A stretch of DNA of 64,000 nucleotides, taken from positions 75,379,501 to 75,443,500 of the forward strand of contig CM032228.1 in the NCBI GenBank assembly GCA_019009955.1, written 5' to 3'. This stretch comes from Riptortus pedestris. Lineage: Eukaryota > Arthropoda > Insecta > Hemiptera > Alydidae. Under the pieces are notes generated by a model, which worked only from the letters and a program-made list of their open reading frames with translations, was not told where the DNA came from and searched no databases. Shown piece by piece: positions 35,070 through 47,158 of the stretch (position 1 is the stretch's first letter; each line of letters starts with the position of its first letter). The position numbers and the translations under genes are program-made.

Positions 35070-35770
35070 ATTGTAAGCTCTGTCTGTAGATTGATTTATT
35101 TTTCTCGAATTTTTCGTTTCACGTGCCATAGACATGATATCAGGAATTTATTTCTTTGGTGTCTGTTTGTTTGTTACCTTTTTACCTAAAGTACTTAACC
35201 GAATTTTATGAAACGTGGTACATATATAACTACTAACCTAACTTAAACTATTGGCTAAACTAATATACTCAGAGACGAACAGGAGTGGTTATAAGAGAAC
35301 TGAAATTGAATTCTCCATTGGTTTTTCGCCGAAAATACATAACAAAGGTTGTTTGTATTGTTATTTTAAGTAACTTTTGTTTTATACACTTTTGTTATAT
35401 ACCGAAGTATAAATGAGATATAGCTAAAAAGTATAGGGGGAGTCCAAAATTTTATTGGGCACAAACGACTGACCCGAACTTTTCAAAACTCGGTGACAAC
35501 AATGTGAATTAGAATTAACTCTTCCATGATTAAAAGATTTATTAAAATTTCTAGGTACGAACAGGGGTGGGGCTATAACGGAGGCCTGAAATGAAGATCG
35601 GGGGGGGGGGAGAACTTTAGTTTTATACATTTTTTTTATATAACTCATATAAAGGAAGTAATTTGCATAGAAACATTGATATACTCAACAATTGTTTCCA
35701 ATATATGAACTACATGGTAAATTCATCAATTCAAATCAACTTAAATCTATGTTAATATTTTTTCCTTAAT
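35070..35770 (-). mobile_element. Diverged B element fragment (-), tail-to-tail with the previous one
   Basis: Inverted tail (TGTAAGCTCTGTCTG), (GTTT)n, then module sequence read backwards. It is separated from the plus-strand fragment only by the TA tract at 35020-35066. Further inverted B pieces follow at 36250-36540 and 37520-37700. Confidence 0.55.
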
Positions 35771-35799
35771 ATTTCAATTTTAGTATATGTACCGCTGAA

Positions 35800-36235
35800 G
35801 CAAGTACAGCTTTGGAGTTCCACTAAATCATCAAATTCCTACAAAATCCAAACTCTCCAATCCAGAATACTCCGCAAAATCACAGATTCCCCATTTTACG
35901 TATCCAATTTAACTCTCCATAATCACCTCAACATTCCTTTCGTCCATACCCTCGCAAAACCCCGATATCAGAAATCTCTCTCCTTCCCGAAATCCTTCAG
36001 TCGAATCACTCTCATCTACCCATATTTCAGAAAACCCCAGACGACGTCTGAAGCGTATGTGGCTAAGAGATCTCGTGTAGTGCACAGTATATCTCCATTT
36101 AGTACAATCCAATGTTCCCTCCAATGTGGGTATTGTCAATGGTCAACTTCCCATCTCAGATCAATAATCAAGCCAATTTTTATTATACATATCATTTGCT
36201 TGTAATATTTATATATTGTTGCAAATAAACGAATA
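35800..36235 (+). mobile_element. Jockey-like LINE C-terminal remnant
   Basis: Plus-strand translation gives QLWSSTKSSNSYKIQTLQSR, then ILRKITDSPFYVSNLTLH and a diverged tail. This is the post-RT C-terminal region of Jockey-clade ORF2. It ends in an A-rich tail near 36235-36260. It interrupts an inverted B element. Confidence 0.6.
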
Positions 36236-36249
36236 AATGTACTTTTTAA

Positions 36250-36540
36250 AAAAAATATTATATTTTTTTTTATGCCAGTAATAGATTGCACCTAGAGTAA
36301 AGTATACTGCCCCCCTCCCCTTCTCTTTTCCTAAAAATTAATTAATGAGAAATGTAAGTTTCCTCTCAAATGTATTTAATACTTTTTTTTAATTGAAAGG
36401 TCAAAATTATTTGAACAAACTCTAATCATATCAGTAATCAGATTTGTTAATATACCTAATTTAATGGAAACAGAATTCAGTTCCCAAATGAGTGGCAGGT
36501 TGGCTATACTGAGCCTAGAGAGGTGTGGGGATATTTTCTT
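36250..36540 (-). mobile_element. B long-form fragment (inverted)
   Basis: Matches the B3 segment with GCCAGTAA.AG.TTGCACC and TATACTGCCCCC. Same orientation as 35070-35770; split by the LINE remnant. Confidence 0.5.
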
Positions 36541-36544
36541 TGTG

Positions 36545-37510
36545 CTACTTACAATTATTACTTGGAGAGAAAAAAACGTCCAATTCTTCACAAGTTTTTT
36601 ACTTCAGCGCTAAACGCTTTCGAAGACTATTGTCTCCATCTTCGGAGCTACACATAAAAACAACAACGTCAATTAAAAACTTGTGTTTTTTTTTTCTCCA
36701 AGTACACAATATTCTACAACTCCAACAACACTGCTGTCAAACAATATGGCTGGTCAAGCTTCAGTTGGAGTATCAACATACAACACAATCAGAGAAATCT
36801 CTAGTTCAGAAAAATCTCCATTATGACAGTGAGTGATCTAAAAAAAACTATATCCAAAATTAAAATTAAAAAAAGGCATGGTCAATAAAAACATTTATTT
36901 TAATTTAACATGCATCAAAGGAAATATTTTCCCTCGCTGCATTACCGATAGGACTATACAATTGAAATTAAAGGGGAAGGTTTTGTTAAAAATTCAAACG
37001 ACTTGGTTAAAGTATGAAATGAAAAGTGGTTTAAATTTAGAGACAGTCTAAGAGTATATCTTCTTATAATTCATCTAAGTCTTGCCTATCAGATGTCTAA
37101 TAATGACTGGGACAAATTTCACACCAGTGTTTTAAACATTTGCTCTAACAAAATTCATAAAGCTTATAGAAGAGCGTCAGAAGATAAAATCACTTCGCGG
37201 AGACAGAAGACAGCAAGATAGGATTAGTGAGGTAAACAATTCTAGCTCACTTATTGATAATCAAGACACTGTCTAGCAACTAAGTGTAAAGAAATCTAGT
37301 AGACATTTAAGTACAGAAGATAATTTTTGTAATTGTTCCGCCCCCATGGTCAATTGGACTGATGTTCAATTTAATCCTCAAGAATTTTATATTCTGAGTA
37401 AAGTATTTAAATACTGTCCTAAAAAAATGTCAAGCAGAAAGACGTCTTCAATTTAATTACTGCTATAGACAGCTGTAATGATTTGAGTGACTCTAATAAA
37501 CAAAGCCGGT
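36545..37510 (+). mobile_element. Penelope-like element, 5' fragment with inverted terminal repeat
   Basis: 36545-36720 holds the terminal sequence first inverted (TTCGAAGACTATTGTCTCCA) and then forward (TTTCTCCAAGTACACAATAT). The same sequence closes the Penelope element at the right edge of the window. Downstream, scattered frames read NDWDKFHTSVLNI and VNWTDVQFNPQEFYILSKVF, resembling the N-terminal part of Penelope RT. Stops and frameshifts are present. Confidence 0.5.
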
Positions 37511-37519
37511 ATAGTTTAC

Positions 37520-37700
37520 AATTTACTTGATGCTTGTACTTTTAGCAATGTATTATCAGAATGTGAATTTGGTTGATTATCATAAATAAATAATTTAAAA
37601 TGATGAAGGCGAAGTGAAATTGCTGGGGAGGTGCACCTACTCATTTCTGCTACTTATTAACACTGCTCCTTAATATATTATACTTCACTGAACATACTAT
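37520..37700 (-). mobile_element. B long-form fragment (inverted)
   Basis: Matches B3 around 24180-24330 (AGCAATGTATTAT, GGGGAGGTGCACC). Confidence 0.5.
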
Positions 37701-38099
37701 GACCATTATTAATATAAAATTTACTTTCCAGACATACAATAGGGTATTTTTAATAATGGTAATTATGTACTAGCTGTCACAGTTGTGCTTTGGACCGATC
37801 TCGGGATACTGAATACAATCCATAAAGATCGATTAAACTTTCAGGCCCATAGTTGATGGAATTCGTCCACTTCGGAAAAGTTAGGAGAATAACCAGTTCA
37901 ACTATTTCGGAACTACTCCAAATATAAGACTGCATTCACAATAGGTAATAGCGGGTATTAATTGATAAATGAGAGCATCTGAAGTCTCAGAGAAGCATCT
38001 TATGGCATCGTTAACGTGGTGAACAGGTAATAACAATTTTCGATCTGCTTTCGAAGTTTAAAAACTTCAGTCCTATTATTTCTAGGGAGGTTATAGATC

Positions 38100-38166
<67 letters not shown>

Positions 38167-38778
38167 TATTGGCCAATTTCATAGGAAAGCACGGCGTGAA
38201 AACGAACTTCGTCAACCCTATTAGGTTGTGGGAACGAGGAGAGCAATTCAATGTTCATGGTCCAGGTGCAGTTTTGCATTAAGAGCGATAACTTTTCAGC
38301 AAGGATGGCCTCTTCCAGCAGTTCGTCATCGGCAGGGAGAAAACCCTTTCATATTTTCTGGCGTTGATTATTTTCCTCCAATTTAGGAAACGTAAGAAGA
38401 GGAAATTTTAAAAAGTTGGGGATGCTGTTTTCCTACCTCCGGAGCAATACACCTAGTGTTAGCAACGGATTTGACGACCGAAAGCAAAATAACGGCTATC
38501 CGAGTCATAGTTAGCAGACAAATAAGCCAAAAGGAGTTATGTCTGGACAATGACAGCTGTTAGAGATGAAACAGATAGGGAAACAACATGTTACTAGGCC
38601 CAGTATAACATCAAAGACACTTTAAGACATAACATTATGGTCCAACATTCATCCTCACATGGCCAGTACACCATGGAAGCTGTGTCGCAAGATGACAAAT
38701 CCCCCTACTCAAGCACTAAGAGGTACCGTTTAAATCTGGTTGAAGTTTTGAGTATCTTATTAGATATGTTTAATTATT

Positions 38779-38831
<53 letters not shown>

Positions 38832-39221
38832 CTGTAAGTCTCGGTGTCCAAGGGGAACCTTTGGAAACTGATTTTTTATGTAAATATTTACATTTATTAC
38901 ATTGGATGAAGTAGTTTTACGATTTGGAAATTATATATAATTCCCTCAGATTCGACCACTGAATACAACTATGTTTTTTCCCATTAAATATACATACATG
39001 AAAACCGGAAACTTTTAATAATAGTGTGCTTTGGTTGAAAACTAGTTATGAACTCGTTGAATATTTTACTATTAGTATGAACAGTAGTTGACTTGAATTT
39101 GCCTGGTGTCAGTCACTAAGAAAATTTGGTCCTGTGTACGACCTTTTATAATTATAAAACCTAGGCACTAAGGTAAAAACATGTGTTTCATATAATCGAC
39201 TTTAAAACATGATCTATGCTT
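37701..39221. other. No gene; two (TA)n tracts
   Basis: TA tracts at 38104-38162 and 38779-38827. Otherwise nothing assignable. Confidence 0.45.
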
Positions 39222-40560
39222 TTATTTATTTGGAGCTTCGCAACTGTGGCGATGTTGCTCAGAGAAAGAAAACTGTATAAAATTAAAAAACGAAGAAGAA
39301 ATCGATCACAATAAACAGAAATCGAACACAATAAAGGAACAAACAAAATATAGAACCCAAAACTAATTATAAAAACTAAAAAAGTGAGAAAAACAAAAAA
39401 GAAAAAAAAAGTCAGATTGGATAATAGGGAAATCAAATAAGAAATATTAAGTTACTGTAATAAAAATAAATAAATTAATAAATAAAATGGAATATGTTTC
39501 TAAAATGTGTTATCAATGAATTTAAAATAATTGAAATATAATATAGTTGGCTTTTTTTTAAAACAAAAAAATTATATCTCCCTCATACACACTTGTGTAT
39601 TACCGGTGTTTCATACTCAATGTGAGTAACTGAAAACAAAATTCATGAATTGCATTATGACGGGAAGGTGGAAAAACTTCAGTTTTGCTAGACCAAAACA
39701 AACGATGAAACAATTTTATCTTACATATATTTCTCTTTTAAAATACAAGTATTAATTGAAAATGTTGTATATTTAAATTGTTGTGTATATGTTAATGTCT
39801 TTTAGATGCTGTAGTATAGTGGGTATGTTTGGGCTACCTTCAATGAGTAAGTCATGTAGGTCGTGCTGTTTCTGTAAATGATCTCGTCTCTTGCAGTTTG
39901 TCAGTATGTGTTTTATTGTAAGAGGCAAATTGCATACATTGCATTTGGGCTGCTCTCTTTTTTTCATTAAAAAGTTATGAGTAAGAAAGGAGTGGCCAAT
40001 GCGAAGTCTTGTTAATATCACCTCTTCTCTCCGTGTATGCGTTGCACTTTTATTAGCCCGTGTGAATACTGTCGATTTAATTTGTCGTAATGTATTGTCT
40101 GTTTGTGACTATTTTCGTTCCCAGTAATGTAATACGTTAGTAATAGCAGAATGTATTAAATCGTCCATTGTTAGTTCATTTGGCAGTATTCAGTACTTGG
40201 TCCAATACTTTTGTGTCCTTGTAACCATACAAGTGTAATGTTCTTTTGAAGATGAATGACGTGCTCTAAAAATTGGGTTATAATAGCATAAGTACTATAA
40301 ATGTCCTCCAAGGAGAATAGAGAACTTAAAGGGTCTGTAAATAAGAAAATCTGGGAATTCTGACACATCGTGAAATTTTGAAAAGGCAATATTTATAGCT
40401 TGTAACTCAGCTGTATAAATGCTTGCATTGCTGTTAAGTTTTGTAGTGAATATGTAATGATAATGATAATAATAATGATTGATGCAGCTCCTGTTCCAAA
40501 GTCAGTCTTGGATCCGTCAGTAAAAGTGTGAAGTGAGTTTGTGTTATTAGCTAGAATTGA
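39222..40560 (-). mobile_element. RNase H-bearing LINE, 3' fragment
   Basis: Minus-strand frames: FLFTDPLSSLFSL and LVWLQGHKSIG (RNase H active-site region and C-terminus), then LTRLRIGHSFLTH and CNVCNLPLTIKHILTNC (C-terminal CX2C..HX4C motif, ending at 39773). The 3' UTR runs to 39222 and ends in an (AAAT)n tail after GCGAAGCTCCAAATAAATAAA-like sequence. 5' truncated and frameshifted. Confidence 0.68.
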
Positions 40561-41561
40561 GTTATAAGCTATTCTGTAAAATGTGGCCGATAAAGGATTT
40601 CTTTTATAAAATTTTGTTAAAGTTAAGTTAATGCTTTAGTTATTTATTCTCCATGGAGAGAGTGACAAGTTTCTATTACAGTGTATGTGAGTTTGTAATA
40701 TGTTTGAGTCAATAGTGCACGCTTTCAGAGATTATGCCTAGTAGTAGAAGTAGTAGGGACAGATCTTAAGCTTTATTTAAAAGTCTAAAATTGTTTTTAA
40801 TATAGAAAATAGTAAATAAATGATTTATCATATATTTAAGATTGGAGCGTGTCCAAAGTATTTGGAACGTCCACCGTGTTGATCAATTCGGAATTGCAAA
40901 AACTCGTGCAGAGGAATGGCCCGAGCGTATTGTAAATGATGTAGTTGGAAACTGATTAGTGAAGAGCATGTTTGAGTTAAAAGCAATTTGGTGAATGAGG
41001 TTCAACGTTTTTTCGTATGGTAGTTATAGTTATGAATATGGATGATTGGGAAGTTTTGTGAGAAGTGGTGCATGATTAGTAAAGTCCGTGGTTGAGTTGT
41101 AAGTGATTTGGTGGACGAGGTTGATGATATTATTGTATGTTAGTTATATGTATTAGGGTGATTCAGAATGTCTGAAGTACGCTGAACTAAGTCGAGAAGT
41201 CTATGGAAGAGTTAATAGTGATGACTGTATTTGTGGGTGTTTCTACTTGAATAATGCCTTCCTGATATAAGGAACCAGGGACCTGATGTAGACTTGCACT
41301 GATGAGTTCATATTTATTGGGTGAGCTACAGGTTGCGTATGATTCCATCTTCTGGTCTTGAAATTTTGAGTTTTCAACCAACATAAACGATGAGTAGGAA
41401 TGAGAGTTTAAAGATTTGTCAAAACTTACCCCCCCCCTCCCCCCCCTCTTAGTTGGTATTAGAGATAGAGAAAACATCCAATGAACAACAATCTTAGGAA
41501 ATAAAGTGAGCAATAAGAATGGTTATATATCTCTAGAATATGCCGGATGTTAGAGGAACGA
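40561..41561. other. No gene recognised
   Basis: A C-rich run at 41430-41450 is the only notable feature. Confidence 0.4.
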
Positions 41562-42436
41562 ATTGATCAGGATCAATAAAAGGGCCTTGTACTCTAATAT
41601 TCTATAAGTAAGATTTCTGGGCCCTTTATGTAGATGACACATTTGTCAGTTTTAGTGGGTCGACTTGAACGGGTTGCTTTCCTACCTAAATAGCTGCCAG
41701 GAGTCAATTAAATTCACCTTATAGAACGAGAAAGCTAAGAAGTTATGCTATCTGGAGGGAGTCATAAATTCGGTATCTTCAGAAAGGGCACATCCACCGA
41801 CTTAATACCTGCCGATTCTTTTCAACATTCAAGATACAAGATTTGGGATTGCTGTATCTAGAGGAGCGGCTGATTAGTGTTCCCCTAGCGCAAGAAAATT
41901 ACGCCAAGGAAGTGGTGTGCATTAAGCATATTGCGAAAGCAAACGAATTAGAATCAGTTGGTGGTCAGGAGCGGGGACCTGTCATCTCTCGAGGACAGAG
42001 ATACAGTTGCCTGGCGATTGTTGTCCAGGCTACACAGGTACCTCCTACATCTCCTCTCTATTATTAGTATTGGGTTGTTTATTTATTTTTTAATTTGTCA
42101 TTTGCATTACAGTTCCTCTGGTGGGCATTTTAGGGTTTTTCCCCACTGTGGTATGTAAATATAATTTTCCTATCTGTAATTTGTCTGTTTTTAATTTATA
42201 GTTTACAGATTTTAAGTTTTTATCTTTGACACACGCTTATCGTTTTTAATTTTATTAGTTGACTATTTTTTTAGATTTTCTATTGGTTTTATCCTGGATA
42301 TGTTTTGGTTTTAATGTTTCCATTTTTTTTATTGTTTTGGGAGTTTTTTTACACTGGTGGCCATGCTATGTTTGTTAAATGGACTAAAATTAAAACAATA
42401 GTAGAGGACAAGGCCTTTTTATTGATCCTGATCAAT
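41562..42436 (+). mobile_element. Penelope-like RT fragment between inverted repeats
   Basis: Decayed frames give ALYVDDTFVSFSG (RT active-site box), SIKFTL, FRKGTSTD and ERLISVPLAQENYAKEVV..IKHIAKAN, in the order of Penelope RT motifs. It is bounded by inverted repeats of about 35 bp: ATTGATCAGGATCAATAAAA at 41562 and the reverse (TTTTTATTGATCCTGATCAA) at 42416-42435. Many stops. Confidence 0.55.
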
Positions 42437-42606
42437 GGTTATATGCATTTTTCTTATTTGACTCATAATAAAGCAGATATTTCGATTTTATTTTCCTTCT
42501 CTCTACCCCCTCCCCCATTCGATTCAGACACTAATAAACTTTGTATTTCACTTTGGAAAACGCTTAAATATCGAGTTTTATTGAACTGAGTTTCATTGGA
42601 ATAAAA

Positions 42607-42609
42607 TTG

Positions 42610-42679
<70 letters not shown>

Positions 42680-42687
42680 TATTTATT

Positions 42688-42760
<73 letters not shown>
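42607..42760. repeat. Compound microsatellite (TA)n(AC)n(TA)n
   Basis: TA at 42614-42672, AC at 42691-42726 and TA at 42727-42760. Confidence 0.92.
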
Positions 42761-42765
<5 letters not shown>

Positions 42766-42784
42766 TTTTTTACATATTGTAATT

Positions 42785-42867
42785 TGCAAATTTGGGTCTC
42801 AGGTTGGCCGTGCAAGTGAATCTCTGCCGTGGTAGACCTAGAGTGGGGGGTTCGATTCCCCTTTGCA
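42785..42867 (+). repeat. tRNA-like SINE head
   Basis: Contains a perfect pol III B box (GGTTCGATTCC) within a paired T-arm and an A-box-like TTGGCCGTGCAAG about 50 bp upstream. TGCAAA / TTTGCA could pair as an acceptor stem. The fold is too irregular for a functional tRNA. A related copy is at 57420-57480. Confidence 0.45.
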
Positions 42868-43225
42868 TAATATTTTGACATTTCTCTGTCCCAGTGTTTA
42901 GGGTTTATACCCGTCGTTGCTGTGGATTTGTTAATAAAAAAATTATTCTTTATGTAAGGCTTCACTATCCTCAATATTATTATATTTCCCGTCTCCTGAG
43001 CATGTAGTTTTTTTTTTTTTTTTTTATAACGTAAGGGACCAAATAATTCATAATAATAGAAAGTATTCTATCCTCAAAACCATGTATGAATAAAAGTTTC
43101 TTTTTCTTGATGCAGTACAAAGCCCAACGGTGACACCTGCTTTCGGTACGTCATAGTCGCTATTAAAAAATAATCTTTTGTAAGTCTCGATTGTAAACTG
43201 TATATTCATATTGATACATAGTGTG
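42868..43225 (+). mobile_element. B long-form 5' fragment
   Basis: Matches B1 from CCCAGTGTTTAGGGTTTATA through ACGGTGACA and GTACGTCATAG. It lacks the ACCCGG start and the modules, and directly follows the tRNA-like segment. Confidence 0.6.
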
Positions 43226-43269
43226 TGAGAAAAAACAAAAGTTACTACTAAAAAAATCTTTTGTTATGT

Positions 43270-43890
43270 CAATTTGTTGTGTTGGATTTCCATTTATTGT
43301 TTGATTTCTATTTATTGTTCAATTTCTATTATTTGAGTTCCATTTTTGTTTTCTATTTCTGTTTTGCGTTCCATTTCTGTTTTTGTTTTTCCATTTCTGG
43401 TTTTGTGTTCCATTTCTGTTTTTGTTTCCCATTTTGGTTTTGTGTTCCATTTCTGTTTTTGTGTTCCATTTCTGTTTTTGTTCTATTTCTGTTTTTGTGT
43501 TCCATTTCTTTTTTATTTGTTTCCCATTTTGGTTTTATATTCCATTTCTGTATTTTGTTTTTGTGTTCCATTTCTGTTTTTGTTTTTCCATTTTGTTTTT
43601 GTGTTCCATTTCTGTGTTTTATTTTTCCATTTGCTATTGTGATCCATTCCAGTCCTGTTTTTCGTTTAATTTCTGTTTGTCTGTTTCTGTTTTCTGTTCC
43701 ATTCCTGTTTTTGTGTTCCATTTCTGTTTCGTGTTACTTTTCTATTTTTCATGTTACATTTCTGTTATGTTCGTTTAAATTAATTTTGTTTCGTTTCGTT
43801 TTTTTTATTTTTTTATTTTATACAGTTTTTTTTTCCCGAGCAACATCGCCTCAGCTGCGAAGCTCCAAATAAATAAATAAATAAAATAAA
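43270..43890 (+). repeat. Minisatellite (~18-22 bp, TTCCATTTCTGTTTTTGTG) in a LINE 3' UTR
   Basis: Roughly twenty imperfect units from 43270 to 43760, followed by GCGAAGCTCCAAATAAATAA (43856-43875). That is the same terminus as the LINE at 39222. The long plus and minus reading frames here are by-products of the repeat. Confidence 0.75.
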
Positions 43891-44479
43891 ATTTGGATAA
43901 ACGGAAAACGGGGAAAAATGAATGAGAAGAAATTAGCACAATAAAATACTAACTTCCTTTTACTCAATTTAAATTAAATGTCGTTTTTTCTGTTACAATT
44001 CATCTGTTTGAAAAATGTCATTTAAAAATAATTTACAGATCTTTTCATGATAAACAAGAAGGGCCATACAAGGTCCTTTCTCAAAGTGGAAGCCCTTAGT
44101 CAATTTCAGAGGAAGGTGCAGATCTAGACGTCACAGCAATTCCAAATATGAAATGTCCACATTCTAAAGCTAGCGGTGTTTGAGTTATGGTAGATACGTA
44201 CAGACGCAATGCCATAACTAGGCAAAATGGATTCAGAGAGTGTCAAAACGGATAAATCCTTCGGAATCTGAAAACGGAATATTTTACCGATACGATAATT
44301 CCTTTGAGTTTGTTTTGTCTTGTTCTTGCCGTAGTGTATTCGAAGTTGAGTTTAGCAGCATGAATATTGCAATTATAAATAACTCCAAGTATTCTCGTAG
44401 TTGGCTTTTTTGGTAAGAACGCGAACTATGACGTACCTATTATTTTTTTGAGTCATCGGGTTAATCCAACAGCTGCTAC

Positions 44480-44790
44480 TTCTAACCAGCTTGATGCTTC
44501 ATGAAGAGCCTCACCCACAACCCTCTATCCTCAGCTAATTGTTTCCTCATCAGCCAATCTATTCCTCTCTGGTTTAAGGATTTCTTTATTCCTCATTACC
44601 ATGTCTTCTAAAGCCGCCATCTTGGTATTCTTCCTCACATAAGTGGTCTTTGGAAGTCTTTCTTCTGGCTTTCGGAAAACATGTTCGGTCCACCTCTGAT
44701 GCTGTGTCCTCTATGTTGTACCCTGGTTCTTCTGTGTTGGTTCGGATAGTCATGTTATTCTCACTCGGTCTCTCCTTGTCTTACCGTTGA
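44480..44790 (-). mobile_element. LINE C-terminal remnant
   Basis: The reverse strand reads RWTEHVFRKPEERLPKTTYV and KMAALEDMVMRNKEILK, then an AEDRGLWV-like end. This is the 'RWFGHV-R' C-terminal tail seen in many arthropod LINE ORF2 proteins. No longer open. Confidence 0.5.
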
Positions 44791-45239
44791 CCCTAAGGGA
44801 TATTGGTATTAATAAAATAAAATGAGCAAAATAAGAGTGCAAAAGATGCATTCGTGACATTATACCTCGCACTCATATACGTATTATGTAAATAATAATT
44901 TAAGGCATTTCTTAAAATGTCTGTTCTCTGAATTTAACCAGTAACAATTTTAAGTGCCTTAAAATATTTTAAGTGGAATAAAATATTTTTATTCCAACAA
45001 TATGGCAAAATTTACTTTCATCAGTCTCTAGATGGACATTTTCCAAGTTCTCCGACCCTATGGAATATTTTAATCATCACTATTTTCGACTTACCGTCAC
45101 CACCTACAATATTCATAATTGCTTATGTAAATGAAGTGATACGATGCTGATATGGTGTTATGGTTATGGAGTGCTATATATGGTGAAAGAATATTATTAA
45201 TTGAAAATAAATGTTTTAAATTTCTTGAATATACACCTA

Positions 45240-46560
45240 AAAGATTAACAGAACAAACTTGACTTCAACACTAAAAAATCAAAATTCATTATTTTTTCTA
45301 GAAAACGGAATATCCCTCAACTAAATATTCTACTTAACATCGTACCACTAGAACAGACTGACATAATTAATTAATAAAGGAATTATCTTTGTCCGAAAAC
45401 TAAATTGGTAATAGATACACTGACTACATATACACTAAAGTTTCAAAACGCATTACATATTAAGTATCGCTGTAAGAACAAACTGGGGTATGAAATCAGA
45501 ATGCCTCAAAACTATTTGTGAAGGTGCAATTGTACCTTACATGTTCGACGGTATTTCAGTATGGCATTATGCTCTACGCACAAAAAGGAATCTGAAGATA
45601 TTTTATAGACTACAACGACTTTAAGGCATTAAAACTACTAAAGGGTATTGAACTATTTTTTATGAGGCTAGTAGTGTTTTAACAGCCATAATATTAGCAG
45701 AATATAAAGCAGAAGTACTGGCGATACTGTAAATCATAAAAAAATAACGAACTACAAACACAATAAATATTTCAACAGATAAATATATTAACTGATCACA
45801 ATGGCTACAACTGGCACTATTTGCGAAAGTAACGTCACATTTGGACGAACCATTGACTGAAAACATTATGACATCTACGGAAAGATCAAAAGGTCAAGCA
45901 CACCTCCACTCTTAACTAAGAAAACTAAATTAAGACTATTAAAACCAAACTAATACTCTTAAATTAAGAGTGGAGGTGTGTTTGACCTTTTGATCTTTCC
46001 GTTGATGATGGAACTCCACCAGCCAGCACAAATCCCGAATTATGACATCTCACTTATTTACTGACGGAAGAAACATTGACAACAATACACATGGAGCAGT
46101 ATGAATTTTTGAAACAATACAATACTATACACGACCCGCTCACTGAAAACATTACACAAAATATTATGGAAATTATACATTTAAATCTTCACATACATAA
46201 AGACTGGATAAAAGCCCATTCAGAAAATATAGGAAACGAAACAGCTAACAAGTTAGCAAAGGAAGAAACTCAAGATACAACATTAATACTGGACTTCTAA
46301 AGACATTAAAAAAGACTTACGTATCGACACAATATATAAATGGAACAGACAATGGATGACATGTAACAAATCTTACAGTTTACCCAACACATACCAAATA
46401 ACTCACAATAACTACAACACAATTAAGGCTCACCATCACAAATGCACACACTTTCTAAAGGTACATGAACAGGCAGGACATTTAACAAGATCCACCTCAT
46501 ATATAATTTAAAAAATTTAATAAAGAACTCATAAAGTTTATCAAAAGTATAGATATCGAT
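45240..46560 (+). mobile_element. RNase H-bearing LINE remnant (second family member)
   Basis: Decayed plus-strand frames in order: IIFSRKR, GIIFVRKLNW, RTNWGMKSECLKTICEGAIV, VWHYAL, LFTDGRNIDNNTHGAV (RNase H first Asp region, about 46055), DWIKAHSENIGNETANKLAK (RNase H C-terminus, about 46200-46260) and a tail with WNRQWMTCNKS. A hairpin element (45878-46001) lies between the RT tail and RNase H. Confidence 0.65.
45878..46001. mobile_element. 124-bp hairpin (foldback) element
   Basis: Arms of 38 bp (45878-45915 and 45964-46001) start CGGAAAGATCAAAAGGTCAA and differ at one position; the loop is 48 bp. Such a near-perfect hairpin inside a decayed LINE suggests a later insertion of a tiny MITE. 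Confidence 0.6.
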
Positions 46561-47158
46561 GTAGAAAAAATGCATTAGAATATAAAGTTGATTATGAAGA
46601 AAGAGAATTATAATTCAATATACTAGTCTTACAAATGAAAGGATTAATTACAGGAGAGAAAAACCGCTACATTTCCATTTATTAATTTTATTTGTAATTA
46701 TCTTACTTATTTCATAACTCTATTTTAATTTTTTTTTATTATTTAATCCTATTTTTATTTTATTTTTTAAAATTATATTTGATTATATGGTAATAACCCA
46801 TTACATAATATATATATTCTAAAAATGTATTTAAACATAATTGTACATCTAAGATGCCACGTGGTAATGCCAACAAGAATAACTTCTCATAGGGTTACTT
46901 TGTGGAGAAAAACAAAATCCACATTTTAAAATTCCATGGGCTTTGAAGAAACAGTATTTTAAACAACTAAGTAAGTGAAATGGCTATATCTTTAATAATA
47001 TCTTTAAAATGAAGATATGAAGAAGATATTCATTTATTTATGTTTTATTGAATGTGAGTTTTAGTCATGATCCTGATTTTTGTTTTGTTCTAGGGTGCTT
47101 ATGGAAGTTATTTGGACATATAAACCTTCATTCATATAATACTTTCCTGTGCTTCGCT
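46561..47158. other. 5' flank of OR-B
   Basis: Very AT-rich with no recognised gene. The OR-B frame is open back to about 47048 without an ATG. Promoter elements were not identifiable. Confidence 0.4.

Noticed and set aside
42785..42867. Functional tRNA gene
   Set aside because: Acceptor and anticodon stems do not fold convincingly; a B box alone fits a SINE head better.
43261..43872. 203-codon plus-strand frame rich in Phe and the overlapping minus-strand frame rich in Asn/Lys
   Set aside because: Both are translations of a minisatellite whose unit lacks stops; no gene evidence.
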